In this document: in pieces, positions 9,932 to 19,034 of the stretch
How positions within the stretch are numbered: position 1 is the first letter of the stretch
Layout of the letters: every line of letters begins with the position of its first letter
Source of the DNA: Acinetobacter sp. A47
Lineage (GTDB): Bacteria > Pseudomonadota > Gammaproteobacteria > Pseudomonadales > Moraxellaceae
Assembly (NCBI RefSeq): GCF_000805455.1
Contig: NZ_JSUS01000001.1
Span: 124,001 to 188,000 of the forward strand
Direction of reading: 5' to 3'
Length of the DNA: 64,000 bases
Program-made: the position numbers and the translations under genes
The notes under the pieces: model-generated
The model's input: the letters and a program-made list of their open reading frames with translations, nothing else
Databases searched by the model: none
Told to the model about the DNA's origin: nothing

Positions 9932-10558
9932 ATGGCCGAACGAAAATATGGTGAAGCTGCACCTGAAACAACCTCTACCATGACAGGTCTGGATTGGTAT
10001 GCACAGCAGCTGCATGATCAAAAATATGAAAAGACCTTGTTTGTTGATCTGGATTTATCAGAAGCACGGTGCATAGGTATTGTTTTTAATGAATGTACCT
10101 TTCGTCGTGCACGCTTCAATGCTTCGGTTCAGCAACACAGTGCCTTTATCAATTGTACTTTTCATTTTTGCAATTTCTTCGATAGCAAATTTAGCGGTTG
10201 CAAGATGGTCGGCAGCATGTTTAGCAATTGCCAGTTCCATCATATGCAGGTTGAGGACAGTGACTGGGCTTTTGTCGGGTTGCCAGGTGCTGATCTTGAA
10301 AAAGCCTCATTTTTAAGAACCCGGCTAAGGGAAGCTGATTTGACCGGGGCGCGTTGTCATGGAAGTTCAATCCGGGACTGTGATCTATCGGGTGCATGGC
10401 TGCACCGTGCAGATTTCAGCGAATGTGATCTAAGGGGAAGTGACCTGAGCGCATTAGACCCGAGAGAAACACAAATCAGGCATGCCATTATTCATCTGGA
10501 TCAAACGCTTATGATTGCCGAAAATCTTGGGTTTGAGGTCAGGGTGGAGCGTGACTAA
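9932..10558 (+). CDS. Pentapeptide-repeat protein
   Basis: A 208-aa cytoplasmic protein built from tandem A(D/N)LXX-type pentapeptides, clearest in residues 45-170 (for example FINCTFHFCNFFDSKFSGC and ADLTGARCHGSSIRDCDLSG). This predicts a right-handed quadrilateral beta-helix. The ATG at 9932 is taken as start; an in-frame TTG nine bases upstream is possible. Pentapeptide proteins include gyrase-protecting DNA mimics (Qnr/MfpA type) and many of unknown role. No Qnr-type loops can be recognised, so no function is assigned. Confidence 0.8.
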   Translation: MAERKYGEAAPETTSTMTGLDWYAQQLHDQKYEKTLFVDLDLSEARCIGIVFNECTFRRARFNASVQQHSAFINCTFHFCNFFDSKFSGCKMVGSMFSNCQFHHMQVEDSDWAFVGLPGADLEKASFLRTRLREADLTGARCHGSSIRDCDLSGAWLHRADFSECDLRGSDLSALDPRETQIRHAIIHLDQTLMIAENLGFEVRVERD

Positions 10559-10797
10559 GTGAACTGTCCTGATCAAAATATGGAGAGAGGTGAGTTATTG
10601 TGCAGGTTTATAGCCACAGCCCGGACAATAAAGACCGGTATGATGCTGATGTGGCACGTGCCTGTAGTTTTATTTTTAGTCATTTGATGTGCTGTTACGA
10701 CACCGGAGATGGTGTACTGTAAATTTAGCAAAATCTGTATCTGGTATTTATCGGGCAAATGTTCAAAATAACGGAAAAATAGAACGAGTGCCGAATC

Positions 10798-11616
10798 ATG
10801 AAAATGTACCAAGTGGATGCTTTTACCCAGGAATTATTTAAAGGCAATCCAGCAGCAGTTATCGTGGTTGATCAGTGGTTAGATGATCATTTGATGCAGA
10901 ATATTGCCATGGAAAACAATCTTTCTGAAACAGCCTTTGTCAAGCCGCTCGATCAGGACAATTATGAGATTCGCTGGTTTTCTCCAACGGATGAAGTTGC
11001 ATTTTGTGGACATGCAACCTTAGCCAGTGCTTTTGTACTGTTTAAGGATTTTACGCAAGCAACCACCATTCAGTTTCATGTACGTGATCTGGGGATTTTT
11101 ATTGTGAGCCAAGAGACAGATGGCAAGATTAAAATGAATTTCCCGATTCGTCGGGCAGAACTGGTGACGGAATATCCCCAAGAACTACGTGAAGGACTGA
11201 CCAAGCCATTTAAAGCGGTTTATCGCAATGTACAGGCCTATATTGTTGAATATGAAACGGTACAGGATGTGCTGGATGAGCAGCCTGATCTGGAAAAGCT
11301 CAAGCAACTCGGAAATATTCGTACCGCAATTACGGCTTCACAACCGGATGTTGCCATTACCGCGCGCGGAGAAGGCAAGTTTGATTGTGTATCACGCTAT
11401 TTTGCGCCGGCAATCGGGATTAATGAAGATCCGGTCACCGGTTCAATTCATACTGCAATTGTGCCGCTTTGGGCCGATAAGCTGAATCAGTCACGTCTGG
11501 TTGCTTTTCAGGCTTCACAACGTGGCGGGATTCTGGACTGTGTAATTGAATCGGAGCAACGTATTGAAATTTCAGGCTATGCAAAATTATATATGCAAGC
11601 TGAACTGATGATCTGA
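10798..11616 (+). CDS. PhzF-family isomerase/epimerase-like protein
   Basis: A 272-aa member of the PhzF/diaminopimelate-epimerase fold family. The motif NNLSETAF contains the expected catalytic glutamate (about residue 44), and NEDPVTGSIH near residue 210 matches the family's second conserved loop. The family is named for phenazine biosynthesis, but most members are stand-alone enzymes of unknown substrate, and no phenazine genes are nearby. The start ATG at 10798 has a GC-poor upstream with a weak Shine-Dalgarno. A strong terminator follows. Confidence 0.88.
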   Translation: MKMYQVDAFTQELFKGNPAAVIVVDQWLDDHLMQNIAMENNLSETAFVKPLDQDNYEIRWFSPTDEVAFCGHATLASAFVLFKDFTQATTIQFHVRDLGIFIVSQETDGKIKMNFPIRRAELVTEYPQELREGLTKPFKAVYRNVQAYIVEYETVQDVLDEQPDLEKLKQLGNIRTAITASQPDVAITARGEGKFDCVSRYFAPAIGINEDPVTGSIHTAIVPLWADKLNQSRLVAFQASQRGGILDCVIESEQRIEISGYAKLYMQAELMI

Positions 11617-11647
11617 TTTTTAGCTTAAATTGTGCAAAAACAAAGAT

Positions 11648-11675
11648 AAAAGCTGTTTAAATAAACAGCTTTTTT
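11648..11675 (+). terminator. Terminator after phzF-like gene
   Basis: AGCTGTTTA/TAAACAGCT stem followed by a T-run. Confidence 0.85.
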
Positions 11676-11760
11676 CAAAAGATAACTATTAAAAATGCGA
11701 ATCATTCTCTACCATAGCTTGTCTGTATGATTTAAATCACCATAAATACTTGGATAAATT

Positions 11761-14529
11761 ATGTTAATGCGCTTTAAGCAGCTTACTCTCTCTCTTTGTC
11801 TGATCGGGTTGAGTGCGACGTCTTGGTCACAGACTGTGCTCGTAAAAAGTGAAAAAAATATCGAAGAATATAAATTAGATAACGGTTTCAGGGTTATTCT
11901 TGCGCCAAATGCCAAAGAAAATAAGGTCTATGTCAATACAGTTTACTTTACAGGTTCACTGAATGACCCGAAGGGCAAAGGCGGGTTGGCCCATTTGCTG
12001 GAGCATCTGGCGTTTAAAGGCACCCAGAATGTCAAAGGGGAAGAATTCCAGCGCCGTCTGGATCAGTTCACCTTGATGACCAATGCCAGCACAGATTACT
12101 ACTCGACCAAATATTTAAATATTGTCCGCCCTGAAAAAAACGCACTCAACGAAATCCTGTATCTTGAATCTGAGCGGATGGATAAACTGGTACTACAAGA
12201 AAAATTTGTGCCTTCCGAGATTGAAATTGTCAAACGGGAACGGGAAATCCGGATGGATCAGCCCTTTGCTGTGCTGATGGACCAGATGTGGAAAGCTGCC
12301 TATGGCAACCAGTATTTAGGCCGTTTGCCGATTGGCGATTTACCTGAATTAAAATCCATTCAGCTGAATGAGTTGAACCAGTTTTACCGAACCTGGTACG
12401 CACCGAATAATGCGGTCATGGTAATTTCGGGCAAATTTGATAAAAATGAAGTATTGAATAAGGTTGACCAGTATTTTAGCCCGATTCCGGCACGTGCCGT
12501 ACCCGCACAGGTACAGGTGCCGGTACTGGACTCGAGCAAGATTGAACCCCGTCAATTCACGGTAAGAAAGGGCAGTGATCTAGCTAAATTCCATATCTAT
12601 ATGAATGGTAAAGATACCCGGTTGCAGCCTGCTTTAGCGCTGGCGCCAGCACTTTATACCATGCAGCCAAGCGGTAGCCTGTACAAGAGCATGGTCGAGA
12701 CGGGCATTAGTACAGCAGTGCAATCGACGACATGGCTAGATCAGGATTTTAATCTGGTGTTTATGGGCGCCGTTTATGCACCGAATCATGATGCCAAAAA
12801 AGTCAGTGATGCGCTCACGGCGGGTGTTGAAAATAAACATGAGTTTACTGAGGCAGAGTTACAGCGGATTAAAAATATCACGCAGAATGATGCCGATACC
12901 ATCATGAACGATGCAGTGGCCCTGGGTTCGCGCCTGAGCGATTATGCTGTTTCATCTCAAGGTCGGTGGGATCAGTATTTCAAGGATTTACAGGCAGTTA
13001 AAGACTTGAAGTTAAAAGATGTCAATACAACCCTTAAAGCATTTCTGGTGTCGTCACATCGTATTTCAGGCGATATCTTGCCAACACCTGAAGACCAGAA
13101 GAAGGCAATGACCTTAAAGGCTGAACAGAAGCCTAAAACGCTCGATCAAAGCCAGGAGCAGGCTGAACCGTTAAAGGATGCCAGTGTCTATAAACAGGAA
13201 GTGACCCAGTTTATGGCACAGTCTGCCCAGCAGCTGCAAAAAACCGAACAGAAAATCCAGCGCGGCCAACTAAAAAATGGCATTCGCTATGCCTTGTTCC
13301 CGACCGCAACCCGCGATGATAAAACCTATGCCACCATTAGTCTGGACTTTGGTGATGAAAAATCCTTGTTTGGTAAAGGGGTCACTCTGGATTTAACCAG
13401 TTACCTGATGTTGCGTGGTTCTGATCAGCATAGCCTGCAAGAAATTACCGATAAAGCGATTGCGGCCAGCGGCGGGGCATCGGTGAGCTCAAATGGCAAT
13501 GGTTTTACCATTGTGGTACAGGCGAAAAAAGACAAGTTTGAAGACTTTTTCAATTTTATTATTGATGTGCTGAAGCAGCCAAAATTCTCGCAAACAGAAT
13601 TTGATCTGGCTAAAAATCAAAGTTTATCGGTACTGGATCGTCCTTATACCGAGCCTGCTGTTGTGGCTTCGATGACCTTGTCCAAAATTCTGGAAATCTA
13701 TCAACCTGGTGACCTGCGTTACCATTTTGATCCTGATTTTGCGAAAAAGCAGATCAGTGATGTGACCCAGGCCCAAGTGAAGCAATTCTATGATCAGTTC
13801 TTTGTGACTGATCATGCCCAGATTGCGGTGACGGGTGATTTTGATGCCAAGAAAATGCAAAAGACCTTACAAAAGGCATTTGGTTCCTGGAAAGCAAAAC
13901 AGCCGTACACCAAAGTAACAGGTCAATATACGGTGTATAAAGCGCAGAAAGTGCATGCCTTATCTGAACAGCGTGAATTTGGCAGTTACCAAAGCGTGTT
14001 AGCACTGCCTGTTGGTTCTTATCATCCAGATGCGCCAGCTTTAATTATCCTGAGCCATATTCTGGGTAACTCGCAGCTTTCATCGCGTCTGGCACAAGAG
14101 TTACGTGAGAAAAATGCCCTGGTCTATGGTTTTGGTAGCGGTCTAGACCTGGACCCGGATATTAATGACGGTACATTAAGCATTACGGCCAACTATACTT
14201 CCGGCCGTTCGGCGCAAGTATCGCAGTCGGTGCATAAAGTCCTGAATGAGCTGTTAAGCAAAGGTGTGACCGAGCAGGAAGTTGAAGCGGCCAAAGCAGA
14301 CATCATGAAAAAACGTGTCACGGCTTTAGAAGATGAACGTAACATTCATGGCATGTTGACCGGTCAGTTAGAGCGTAACAAAAACTTGCTGGACCGGGCT
14401 GAACGTGATCAGGAAATTGCCAGACTGACTAAAGAAGATATTAATGCGGCCATCAAGAAATACATCAAACTTGACCAGTTTGTTGAAGTGATGGCGGATC
14501 AGTATGGTCAGCCCCAAGACCTGAAATAA
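11761..14529 (+). CDS. M16 family zinc metallopeptidase (pitrilysin-like), secreted
   Basis: A 922-aa inverted-zincin protease made of two M16 halves. A signal peptide (about residues 1-23, ending ATSWSQ) predicts periplasmic export. The zinc motif HLLEH is at residues 78-82, and the additional zinc ligand should lie in the EIEIVKRERE stretch near 153-162. The second half (about residues 490-922) lacks the zinc motif, as usual for the inactive M16 lobe. It probably degrades peptides in the periplasm. The gene is single and is followed by a bidirectional terminator. Confidence 0.92.
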   Translation: MLMRFKQLTLSLCLIGLSATSWSQTVLVKSEKNIEEYKLDNGFRVILAPNAKENKVYVNTVYFTGSLNDPKGKGGLAHLLEHLAFKGTQNVKGEEFQRRLDQFTLMTNASTDYYSTKYLNIVRPEKNALNEILYLESERMDKLVLQEKFVPSEIEIVKREREIRMDQPFAVLMDQMWKAAYGNQYLGRLPIGDLPELKSIQLNELNQFYRTWYAPNNAVMVISGKFDKNEVLNKVDQYFSPIPARAVPAQVQVPVLDSSKIEPRQFTVRKGSDLAKFHIYMNGKDTRLQPALALAPALYTMQPSGSLYKSMVETGISTAVQSTTWLDQDFNLVFMGAVYAPNHDAKKVSDALTAGVENKHEFTEAELQRIKNITQNDADTIMNDAVALGSRLSDYAVSSQGRWDQYFKDLQAVKDLKLKDVNTTLKAFLVSSHRISGDILPTPEDQKKAMTLKAEQKPKTLDQSQEQAEPLKDASVYKQEVTQFMAQSAQQLQKTEQKIQRGQLKNGIRYALFPTATRDDKTYATISLDFGDEKSLFGKGVTLDLTSYLMLRGSDQHSLQEITDKAIAASGGASVSSNGNGFTIVVQAKKDKFEDFFNFIIDVLKQPKFSQTEFDLAKNQSLSVLDRPYTEPAVVASMTLSKILEIYQPGDLRYHFDPDFAKKQISDVTQAQVKQFYDQFFVTDHAQIAVTGDFDAKKMQKTLQKAFGSWKAKQPYTKVTGQYTVYKAQKVHALSEQREFGSYQSVLALPVGSYHPDAPALIILSHILGNSQLSSRLAQELREKNALVYGFGSGLDLDPDINDGTLSITANYTSGRSAQVSQSVHKVLNELLSKGVTEQEVEAAKADIMKKRVTALEDERNIHGMLTGQLERNKNLLDRAERDQEIARLTKEDINAAIKKYIKLDQFVEVMADQYGQPQDLK

Positions 14530-14541
14530 GCAAGCAAAAAC

Positions 14542-14564
14542 AAAGCCACCGATCAGGTGGCTTT
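14542..14564. terminator. Bidirectional terminator
   Basis: AAAGCCACC/GGTGGCTTT stem with loop GATCA, between the convergent M16 gene and the DUF3144 gene. Confidence 0.75.
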
Positions 14565-14581
14565 GTTTTAATCATGAGCGA

Positions 14582-14965
14582 TTAATGATCATGTTTATGC
14601 GCATGAAAATCTTCATTCTTGCGGAAACGTAAGTAGTTTTCAAACTGCTCGCAATACTCATCAAAATTATCTTCCAGCATCATCTGGAACTGTTGTAACA
14701 GATAAGACATGACCTGTTCTTTGGCATCACGCATTTCATTGCCATCTTTAAAGTTATTGGCAGCAACCCAGGTGTTAAAACGGGCTGTTGCAAATAGCAT
14801 GGCTGCGCTGACCTGACCCCGTAATTCTTCCGGTTTTGCCGGCTGGCCTTTAGGCGGACGGCAAAACTCATTGGCGAGTTTGATAAACTCGTCGGCACGC
14901 TCAAAAAATACTGCATTTAAGGCTTCTTCTTCCGTCACATCAGTAGCGTTAATTTTTTGAGACAT
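14582..14965 (-). CDS. DUF3144-like small protein
   Basis: A 127-aa acidic cytoplasmic protein that begins MSQKINATDVTEEEA and ends in a His-rich tail (HAHKHDH). It fits my recollection of the DUF3144 family, whose members have no known function. The start was placed at 14965 because the residues upstream in the longer frame look non-coding and family members begin here. It diverges from the gene at 15071 with a 105-bp promoter region between them. Confidence 0.75.
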   Translation of the reverse strand: MSQKINATDVTEEEALNAVFFERADEFIKLANEFCRPPKGQPAKPEELRGQVSAAMLFATARFNTWVAANNFKDGNEMRDAKEQVMSYLLQQFQMMLEDNFDEYCEQFENYLRFRKNEDFHAHKHDH

Positions 14966-15070
14966 GTGATTTTCCAGCGACAAATTAAGACACACTATTA
15001 TAGACAAAGCCTTGTCGAAACTAAACCTTTGCCTTAACCTAAAATAGCCTAAGCAATCAGAATAACCATT

Positions 15071-15703
15071 ATGCAAGATGCAATCGCGATTCAGAGTCTA
15101 AAAACAGATATTGCCTTACTGCGCCAGCATATTTATCCGCCACAGTATTTAGAGCGTGTGGAAGGCCTGCCAATTTATTATGGTTTAAAGGATGAGGTCG
15201 ATGAATATTACCGGCAATGGCAGCCTTTGATTGAGAGGGCTCAGCAACTGTGTCAGCCCTTTATGGAAGATGATGTCATGGATGCGATTCATTTGCCCAG
15301 TCACCTGAACCTGCCATTATTTTTCTTTCACGTAGACCGGATCCGGATCAATAAAACCCGTGCCAAAGAATCGAAAACCTTTCGCGGTGTCGCAGCCTTA
15401 CTGGAAAAGTGTGGACAGTTTGAGACCGATCAGATTTTTGCCATGCAGGAATGGCTAGGAAGTGATGATACTGCTGCTTTGGTGGCGCATCGTGAATTTG
15501 TTGATTTACGGACTTATGTATTTCAGCACGGGCAGAGTGACTATACCCGCACCCGTTTTTATATGAATGGCGTGATTTTGAGTGTAGAGCCGCATTTTAA
15601 ACTGGTCGATGCGCGCGATAAGCCGCGTAAGCAGCGTAATGATAGTTATCGTGATCCGATTGCGGATAATGGTACATGGAAGATTTTTGGAAAGTATCGG
15701 TAA
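15071..15703 (+). CDS. Conserved hypothetical protein, unrecognised family
   Basis: A 210-aa soluble protein with no signal peptide, membrane segment or motif that I recognise. The first 70 residues are helix-rich with many aromatics (PPQYLERVEGLPIYYGLKDE). The middle contains LPLFFFHVDRIRINKTRAKE, and the C-terminus is basic (ARDKPRKQRNDSYRDP). Codon use resembles the neighbours, so it looks like a resident gene. Its start ATG is the first in frame, and it diverges from the DUF3144 gene. Confidence 0.7.
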   Translation: MQDAIAIQSLKTDIALLRQHIYPPQYLERVEGLPIYYGLKDEVDEYYRQWQPLIERAQQLCQPFMEDDVMDAIHLPSHLNLPLFFFHVDRIRINKTRAKESKTFRGVAALLEKCGQFETDQIFAMQEWLGSDDTAALVAHREFVDLRTYVFQHGQSDYTRTRFYMNGVILSVEPHFKLVDARDKPRKQRNDSYRDPIADNGTWKIFGKYR

Positions 15704-15748
15704 ATGATTTAAGTGAGTATCTTACTCAGGAATATGAGTGTCGGGAGC

Positions 15749-15881
15749 GTCATCTACAACCTGCGTGGTATTAAAAAAGTGAATGATTTTGGTGAGTTGA
15801 TAAAATGAGATGTGTGAAAGCAGAGAACAGGTTTTGTAGATGACATATGGTTTTGCCTACTTTTCCCGAAAGAAAAGTAGG
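15749..15881. repeat. Nested inverted-repeat element downstream of the hypothetical gene
   Basis: Near-perfect inverted arms at 15749-15763 and 15828-15844 (GTCATCTACAA...CCTG and its complement with two extra bases) enclose about 64 nt. Right next to the second arm is a perfect 10-bp hairpin, CCTACTTTTC/GAAAAGTAGG, with loop CCGAAA (15856-15881). It resembles an intergenic repetitive palindrome; copy number elsewhere in the genome is unknown. Confidence 0.5.
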
Positions 15882-15956
15882 TCACCGAAGGTATATCCTG
15901 AAATTGAATGAGAACTCGGCATGACTCCGCTATGAAGTTAACTTAGGAAATAAAAC

Positions 15957-17405
15957 TTATTTCCAAAAAATATCTTTAGTCGATAAAGCCCGTAGTTTCT
16001 TTGCCGCTTTCTTTGCAACATGCGGTTGTTGAGCCTTAACCCAGCCTAAAGCAAATAAAAACTGAGGATGCTCATTAGCCTGTTGTTCAAAGAACTGTTC
16101 AGCCACAAACAGGTCATTATAGAAGCCTAAATATTCCTGAATCGGCTGTAATTTATTTAAAAATTGCTGAACCTGTTTGTCTGGATAAATCCCAGCAATA
16201 AAGTCGATGCAATAACGCAATTGTTTAACGCGCTTACGGGTACGGTGTTGCTGTTCTACCGGAAGTGTAGAGAATCGAGACGCATCTTTTAGAATTTTTT
16301 GGTACAGCTTGGTTAAGCTTTTAGCAGCTTGTTTAGAAAGTTTGGATTTTGATTGTTGATCACTATAGCTAAAGCTGAATAAGGATAGAAACAGCTGGGT
16401 GGTGTTGCTGTCACTTAATAATCCAGCAATATTGGTGTCGATATTTTCAGGGAAGGGAAACTCAAAATCACAGACGTGTTTGACTAAGGGAATGACGGAG
16501 TCCTGAATGGCATCCTGATCACGTGATTGTCCCAAAGCTCTAAAAATATCTGCCAATTGGCTTTCCCAGCTCGGATCAATCTGTGCCGACCAGTTGGAAA
16601 AATGTTTTAAAGCCGAGCGCAGGCGACGTAAGCCGACACGGGCTTGGTGAATATGATCTGCTTCGGCGACGCCATCCGCAATCGCCGCCGCATTGGGCAG
16701 AATATGATTGAGGGTATTTTCAATCACCTGTTTGATCGCCTGTTCAGCGCTGACATCTTTATTTAAATTCAGTGATTTCGCTTTGGTGGCAGGAGAGACG
16801 ACTTTGCCTTGAGCCAGTAAATTGCCGCGTTCAGCTTTACTGCGGACATCCAGCCAGAGCTGGTATTGATCGACCCAGGTTTTGGCAAACTGGATCAGGT
16901 CTGCTGTTGAACCCTGTTTTAATTCAAACTCGACTTCGCAGATTTTGGCATGATCGGTTGGGGTTCGGATTTCCCCATCATCCAGACAGACTTCAATATG
17001 CGAACCTTCAAACTGAAATACATGAAATGTCCGTTGCACATCGGTCTGAAACTGTAATTGTAGTTCGGCTGGCGTTTCGCCTAAAATCTCACGTAGTACT
17101 GTTTGAACGGTCTGGTTATGTTGATAGAGGGACAGATCAAGTTCAGGTTCTTGAGCACATTTGCCTAAATAAATATCTTCTTCAATCCGTTGTAAATGAT
17201 TCTTACTGGCTGCTTTAAAGGTTTGTACCCAGTGTTCGCCTTCTTGGCGTAAGCGAATAGCCACATAATTTTTTGCCAGTAAACGCTCTGCGGTATCGTA
17301 ATATTTTGCCTGCAAGCGAATTTTCTGTGCTTTTTGCTTGCTTAAAGTCTGTAAAACACTTTTTTTCTTGGCTTCAGGAAGTTGAAATTTCAGCTCTATT
17401 TCCAT
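15957..17405 (-). CDS. CYTH-CHAD domain protein (inorganic triphosphatase-like)
   Basis: A 482-aa two-domain protein. The N-terminal CYTH domain (about residues 1-200) starts with the hallmark ExExK signature in MEIELKF and has the basic and acidic strands of a triphosphate tunnel (KFQLP, VAIRLRQEG, CEVEFELK). The C-terminal CHAD domain (about 235-470) is helical with conserved basic and histidine positions (HQARVGLRRLRSALKHF), typical of polyphosphate binding. The likely role is hydrolysis of inorganic triphosphate or polyphosphate-related metabolism. The start was set at 17405 so that the signature is N-terminal; the longer frame would add an unlikely hydrophobic peptide. Confidence 0.87.
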   Translation of the reverse strand: MEIELKFQLPEAKKKSVLQTLSKQKAQKIRLQAKYYDTAERLLAKNYVAIRLRQEGEHWVQTFKAASKNHLQRIEEDIYLGKCAQEPELDLSLYQHNQTVQTVLREILGETPAELQLQFQTDVQRTFHVFQFEGSHIEVCLDDGEIRTPTDHAKICEVEFELKQGSTADLIQFAKTWVDQYQLWLDVRSKAERGNLLAQGKVVSPATKAKSLNLNKDVSAEQAIKQVIENTLNHILPNAAAIADGVAEADHIHQARVGLRRLRSALKHFSNWSAQIDPSWESQLADIFRALGQSRDQDAIQDSVIPLVKHVCDFEFPFPENIDTNIAGLLSDSNTTQLFLSLFSFSYSDQQSKSKLSKQAAKSLTKLYQKILKDASRFSTLPVEQQHRTRKRVKQLRYCIDFIAGIYPDKQVQQFLNKLQPIQEYLGFYNDLFVAEQFFEQQANEHPQFLFALGWVKAQQPHVAKKAAKKLRALSTKDIFWK

Positions 17406-17581
17406 GATGTAATGACTCCTGACCAGCAAGGATGATAACGATAAAAATAGTATAAACATTTGATCTGAAAAATTATTGTAAAGTTGTTTTAAGCCGGTCG
17501 GGCAAAAGATGCAATGACTTTATTTTGTACAGAAAATACATTAACGTGTGGAGAGTTTCGCACGATGAGGATAATCCAGAA

Positions 17582-17953
17582 ATGAATGCGCCAGCCAATA
17601 TTACTCAGCCCGTGGAATTTTCATTACCCATTAAAAACTATAATGAATTTTACCGCTTTTATTTAACTGAACATCGCAATATTGCCAGCCGCCGTCTGCA
17701 TGCGGCAGGCAGCTCGATTGGTTTGTATTTCTTTAGCAAAGCCATTCGTAAGCGTCAGGTCAAATATGCGTTATATGGTTTGGTTTCGGGATATGCCTGT
17801 GCCTGGGTCGGGCATTTTATGTTTGAGAAAAATAAACCTGCGAGCTTTAAACAGCCAGTTTATAGCTTTATTTCGGATTGGCGGATGCTGTCGGATATAG
17901 CACGTGGCCGTCTGAGTCTGATCGATCGTCAGTTTGATAAAATTGAGTCTTAA
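17582..17953 (+). CDS. Mpo1-like / DUF962 membrane protein
   Basis: A 123-aa protein with the DUF962 pattern: FYRFYLTEHRNIASRRLHAAGSS near residue 22, a hydrophobic segment (YALYGLVSGYACAWVGHFMFE) and the motif ENKPASF. The family is related to yeast Mpo1, a dioxygenase of fatty-acid alpha-oxidation, through conserved histidines (H in TEHRN, RLHAAG and GHFMFE). The bacterial role is unknown. The start at 17582 is chosen because the preceding 19 codons look non-coding. It is the last gene before the CRISPR-Cas locus. Confidence 0.75.
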   Translation: MNAPANITQPVEFSLPIKNYNEFYRFYLTEHRNIASRRLHAAGSSIGLYFFSKAIRKRQVKYALYGLVSGYACAWVGHFMFEKNKPASFKQPVYSFISDWRMLSDIARGRLSLIDRQFDKIES

Positions 17954-17980
17954 ATCAAGTTTTATCTAAAGAATTATAAA

Positions 17981-18020
17981 GCGACATTAAGTGTCGCCAA
18001 GCTGCTTCGGCAGCTTTTTT
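17981..18020 (+). terminator. Tandem hairpins ending the DUF962 gene
   Basis: GCGACA/TGTCGC (17981-17997), followed by AGCTGC-TTCG-GCAGCT with a T-run (18000-18020). The second is a good intrinsic terminator that insulates the cas operon. Confidence 0.85.
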
Positions 18021-18036
18021 ATTATTTTAAGCTTTA

Positions 18037-18042
18037 TATAAT
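18037..18042 (+). promoter_or_regulatory. Putative -10 box of the cas1-cas2-3 promoter
   Basis: Perfect TATAAT about 30 nt upstream of the likely cas1 start codon, with no strong -35. Transcription from it would begin around 18049, which makes the ATG at 18054 an unlikely start. Confidence 0.4.
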
Positions 18043-18071
18043 ATGTGTAAAAAATGAGGGAAAACATAAGC

Positions 18072-19034
18072 GTGGAACAACTAAACCCATCTGATTTAAA
18101 AGCAATCTTACATTCTAAACGTGCCAATCTTTATTATTTAGAGCATTGTCGTGTCATGCAAAAAGATGGGCGAGTGTTATATCTCACCGAAGCAAAAAAT
18201 GAAAATCAATACTGGAATATTCCAATAGCCAACACGACGGTAATATTACTGGGTACAGGGACTTCCATTACACAGGCTGCGATGCGTATGTTATGTAGTG
18301 CTGGGGTGTTGGTGGGGTTTTGTGGAGGTGGGGGAACGCCGCTATTTGCAGGGAGTGAAGTGGAGTGGCTCATGCCGCAGAGTGAATACCGGCCAACAGA
18401 ATACATGCAAAGCTGGATGAGCTTTTGGTTTGACGAATCTAAACGTCTAGAGGTTGCAAAGCAATTTCAGTTTGCTCGTATCGAGTTTATTCGCAAAGTT
18501 TGGGCAAAAGATAAAGAGCTTAAAGATGAGGGATTTTATCTGGATGATCTGGATATTCAACACGCCTTAAATGGTTTTGAAAAGAAAATTCCAAAGATGA
18601 CGAAGGTTGGAGATTTGCTGCTTGCAGAGGCCCAGACGACCAAACAACTTTATAAAATTGCGGCGACCCGTTGCAAACTCGGTTTTGAACGTAATCCTGA
18701 ACAAGGTGATCTTGCGAATGATTTTTTGAATCATGGTAATTATCTGGCTTATGGTCTGAGTGCGACAACGCTTTGGGTCTTAGGTATTAGCCATAGTTTT
18801 GCAGTCATGCATGGAAAGACCAGACGCGGGGCACTGGTCTTTGATGTTGCAGATTTAATTAAGGATGCTGTGGTTTTACCGTGGGCATTTATTTGTGCCA
18901 AAGAAGGTGCGAATGAGCAGGATTTCCGTCAACAGCTATTGCAGAAGTTCACTGAATATAAGTGCCTGGACTTTATGTTTGAACAGGTGAAATTGCAGGC
19001 TTGTAGAAGCTTTCCGAGTGTGGAGAGTGAATGA
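18072..19034 (+). CDS. cas1: Cas1, type I-F integrase
   Basis: Spacer-integration endonuclease of the type I-F adaptation complex, 320 aa. The I-F signature blocks are clear: ILHSKRANLYYLEHCRV near the N-terminus, LLGTGTSITQAAMRML and GGGGTPLFAG. Metal ligands expected from the family are E186 (LLLAEAQ), H247 (AVMHGKTRRG), D258 and D261 (VFDVADLIKD). I chose GTG 18072 because GAGGG at 18057-18061 is then a well-spaced ribosome-binding site and the N-terminus VEQLNPSDLK matches other I-F Cas1 proteins. The ATG at 18054 would lie only a few bases after the predicted transcription start. It overlaps cas2-3 by 4 nt, so the two are co-translated. Confidence 0.95.
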   Translation: MEQLNPSDLKAILHSKRANLYYLEHCRVMQKDGRVLYLTEAKNENQYWNIPIANTTVILLGTGTSITQAAMRMLCSAGVLVGFCGGGGTPLFAGSEVEWLMPQSEYRPTEYMQSWMSFWFDESKRLEVAKQFQFARIEFIRKVWAKDKELKDEGFYLDDLDIQHALNGFEKKIPKMTKVGDLLLAEAQTTKQLYKIAATRCKLGFERNPEQGDLANDFLNHGNYLAYGLSATTLWVLGISHSFAVMHGKTRRGALVFDVADLIKDAVVLPWAFICAKEGANEQDFRQQLLQKFTEYKCLDFMFEQVKLQACRSFPSVESE

